A DNA stretch of 6,679 nt from an uncultured Faecalibacterium sp. GTDB lineage: Bacteria; Bacillota; Clostridia; Oscillospirales; Ruminococcaceae. The notes below the pieces were generated by a model. The model worked only from the letters and a program-made list of their open reading frames with translations, made no database searches and was not told the DNA's origin. Of this stretch, positions 5,436-6,679 are shown in pieces. How positions within the stretch are numbered: position 1 is the stretch's first letter; every line of letters starts with the position of its first letter. The DNA lies in the NCBI GenBank assembly GCA_900765105.1, contig CAAFQM010000250.1, positions 1 to 6,679 of the forward strand, read 5' to 3'. The translations under genes and the position numbers were made by a program.

Positions 5436-6679
5436 ATGAGCCAGACGCCACGCCATATCAATACAGACCGCAGCCTGAACCGTCCGGATCAGGCTGCAAG
5501 CGCTCCGCGCCGTGCAGCGCCGTCCGGCGGGAACACGGCTTCCCGCTCCGGCAGCACCGGCGGCTCCCGCAGTGAACCGCCCCGCCGTCCGGCCCGGAGC
5601 AGCGGGGGAGCCGAGCCGCCCCGCCGCCGCAAAAAGAAAAAGAAAACGCCCCTCTGGCTGCCCTTTGCGGTGGTCATGGCGGTCATCGCAGTGGTGTCCG
5701 GCGTGGTGGTGTACGGTGTCGGCCTTGTGAACAAGGTGGAGGACAGCATCCGCCCGGCGGAAAGCACCCCCACCATTGAGGAAGAGGTCAAGACTGCCGA
5801 GGAATACAAGGGCGATGTGGTCAACATCCTTGTCTGCGGCATCGACTATGAAGAGGGGCGCAATTATTCCAACGACCCCACTTCCAACGACGGCATGACC
5901 GACATGATCCTGTATGTGCAGTTCGACATCAAGAACGGTGCACTGCGGATGCTGCAGATCCCCCGCAACAGCCTTGTCACCACCAAGAACAAAAAGATCA
6001 CCCTTTCCAATGGCAAGACCTACGCCGCCACGAATTATCAGATCAACTCGGTGGCAATCTCCAACGGCGGCAGCATCGCCGCTCTGGCCGATGTCATCTA
6101 CGACCAGTTCCGGCTGCCCATCGATTACTATGTGACGGTGGATATGCAGGCACTGGTGGATATGGTGGATAACTTTGGTGGCATCGAGGTGTATATCCCC
6201 CACGATATGTCCTACGGCGGCAGCAAGCTGCTCAAGGGCTACCGCAATCTGAACGGTGCATCGGCAGAGTTCTTTGTGCGCTGCCGCCACGGCGACGGCT
6301 ACGCCAATTCCGATATCGACCGCCTGAACATGCAGCGCTATTTCTATGCCGGCCTGTTCAAGCGTGCCCGCGCCATGGGTGTCACCGATATCCTGAACCA
6401 GCTGCCGCTGGTGTTCAAGAACTATATCAAGACGGATATGGACATCTCCACCATCGCAAAGCTGGTGGTGTCCTTCCTGAAGATCGACAGTTCCAACATC
6501 ATCCTGGCCCAGACGCCGGTGTTCATGGGCGTGCCCAACGTGGGCAAGACCGACACCTTTGCCGGTTACTCCTGCGTGGTGCCGGATGCGGGTTCCATTG
6601 CAAACCTGCTCAACCAGTATTTCTGCACCTACACCGGCCCCATTGATGTGAGCGAAATGAACCTTGTCACCGACGAGTG
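5436..6679 (+). CDS. LytR-CpsA-Psr (LCP) family cell-wall glycopolymer transferase, 3' end cut off
   Basis: LCP enzymes sit in the membrane with the active domain outside and move undecaprenyl-linked glycopolymers (teichoic acids, capsule) onto peptidoglycan. The 414 residues present show a cytoplasmic Pro/Ser/Gly/Arg-rich tail (1-62), a basic run RRRKKKKK (63-70), one membrane helix (about 72-97), then the LCP domain. Recognisable motifs are NILVCGID (130-137), TDMILYV (155-161), IPRN (175-178), YQIN..AISNGG (201-212), DYYVTVD (230-236), LVDMVDNFGGIEV (240-252), LNG (272-274) and FVRCRHGD with DIDRLNMQR (280-301). Usual LCP proteins read RSDT and IPRD; here MTDM and IPRN are seen. The start ATG has TGGAGGA about 10 nt upstream. 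The gene runs off the window; the C-terminal part is unseen. The position after yqeK matches clostridial neighbourhoods, where rsfS often follows. Confidence 0.9.
   Translation, partial: MSQTPRHINTDRSLNRPDQAASAPRRAAPSGGNTASRSGSTGGSRSEPPRRPARSSGGAEPPRRRKKKKKTPLWLPFAVVMAVIAVVSGVVVYGVGLVNKVEDSIRPAESTPTIEEEVKTAEEYKGDVVNILVCGIDYEEGRNYSNDPTSNDGMTDMILYVQFDIKNGALRMLQIPRNSLVTTKNKKITLSNGKTYAATNYQINSVAISNGGSIAALADVIYDQFRLPIDYYVTVDMQALVDMVDNFGGIEVYIPHDMSYGGSKLLKGYRNLNGASAEFFVRCRHGDGYANSDIDRLNMQRYFYAGLFKRARAMGVTDILNQLPLVFKNYIKTDMDISTIAKLVVSFLKIDSSNIILAQTPVFMGVPNVGKTDTFAGYSCVVPDAGSIANLLNQYFCTYTGPIDVSEMNLVTDE

Noticed and set aside
5373..6290. 305-codon minus-strand open frame opposite the LCP gene
   Set aside because: The + strand encodes clear LCP motifs with a promoter and ribosome site; the antisense product is low-complexity and unlike known proteins.
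6528..6551. Walker A-like GVPNVGKT in the LCP protein
   Set aside because: It fits the loose GxxxxGKT pattern but lies in the extracytoplasmic part, where no ATP binding is expected, and no Walker B context follows.
1..6679. A new defence, mobile or biosynthetic system
   Set aside because: Every gene belongs to a recognised housekeeping family in a familiar order; only the intergenic structures and leader are unexplained.

Overview
The window is a stretch of core chromosome from what looks like a GC-rich Bacillota (Firmicutes), most likely an Oscillospiraceae/Ruminococcaceae gut clostridium of the Faecalibacterium type. That assignment rests on GC-rich third codon positions, strong AGGAGG-type ribosome binding sites, AT-rich gaps and the gene order smc-ftsY / yhbY-nadD-yqeK-LCP. 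The genus is inference; I have no alignment. All seven genes are on the + strand. I see no mobile-element gene, CRISPR array, tRNA or rRNA, and no evidence of an undescribed multi-gene system. The unusual material is in the non-coding DNA and at the left edge.

Layout. 1-1854 is the C-terminal half of the chromosome-organising ATPase SMC, cut by the window edge. Its first ~40 bases look chimeric: 1-34 is a perfect inverted copy of 119-152. A good sigma70-type promoter candidate at the very end of smc precedes ftsY (1887-2837), the signal-recognition-particle receptor. A 35-nt gap with a strong ribosome site leads to rdgB (2873-3505), an inosine/xanthosine triphosphate pyrophosphatase. A 285-nt gap follows. 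It holds a ~150-bp imperfect palindrome that starts at the rdgB stop codon, then a separate 34-nt hairpin, then an AT-rich leader with two competing short stems. The next block is tightly packed: yhbY (3791-4087), nadD (4089-4727, 1-nt gap) and yqeK (4724-5302, ATGA overlap). A short hairpin, an extended -10 promoter and a 17-codon leader ORF then precede a LytR-CpsA-Psr (LCP) cell-wall enzyme (5436 to the right edge, incomplete).

How the genes fit together. They are housekeeping genes: chromosome segregation (SMC), membrane targeting of translating ribosomes (FtsY), nucleotide-pool cleaning (RdgB), ribosome assembly (YhbY), NAD synthesis (NadD), dinucleoside tetraphosphate hydrolysis (YqeK) and attachment of glycopolymers to the wall (LCP). 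yhbY-nadD-yqeK is the same order as yqeI-nadD-yqeK in Bacillus subtilis. In clostridia an LCP gene often sits between yqeK and the ribosome-silencing factor gene rsfS, so rsfS is the expected gene just beyond the right edge.
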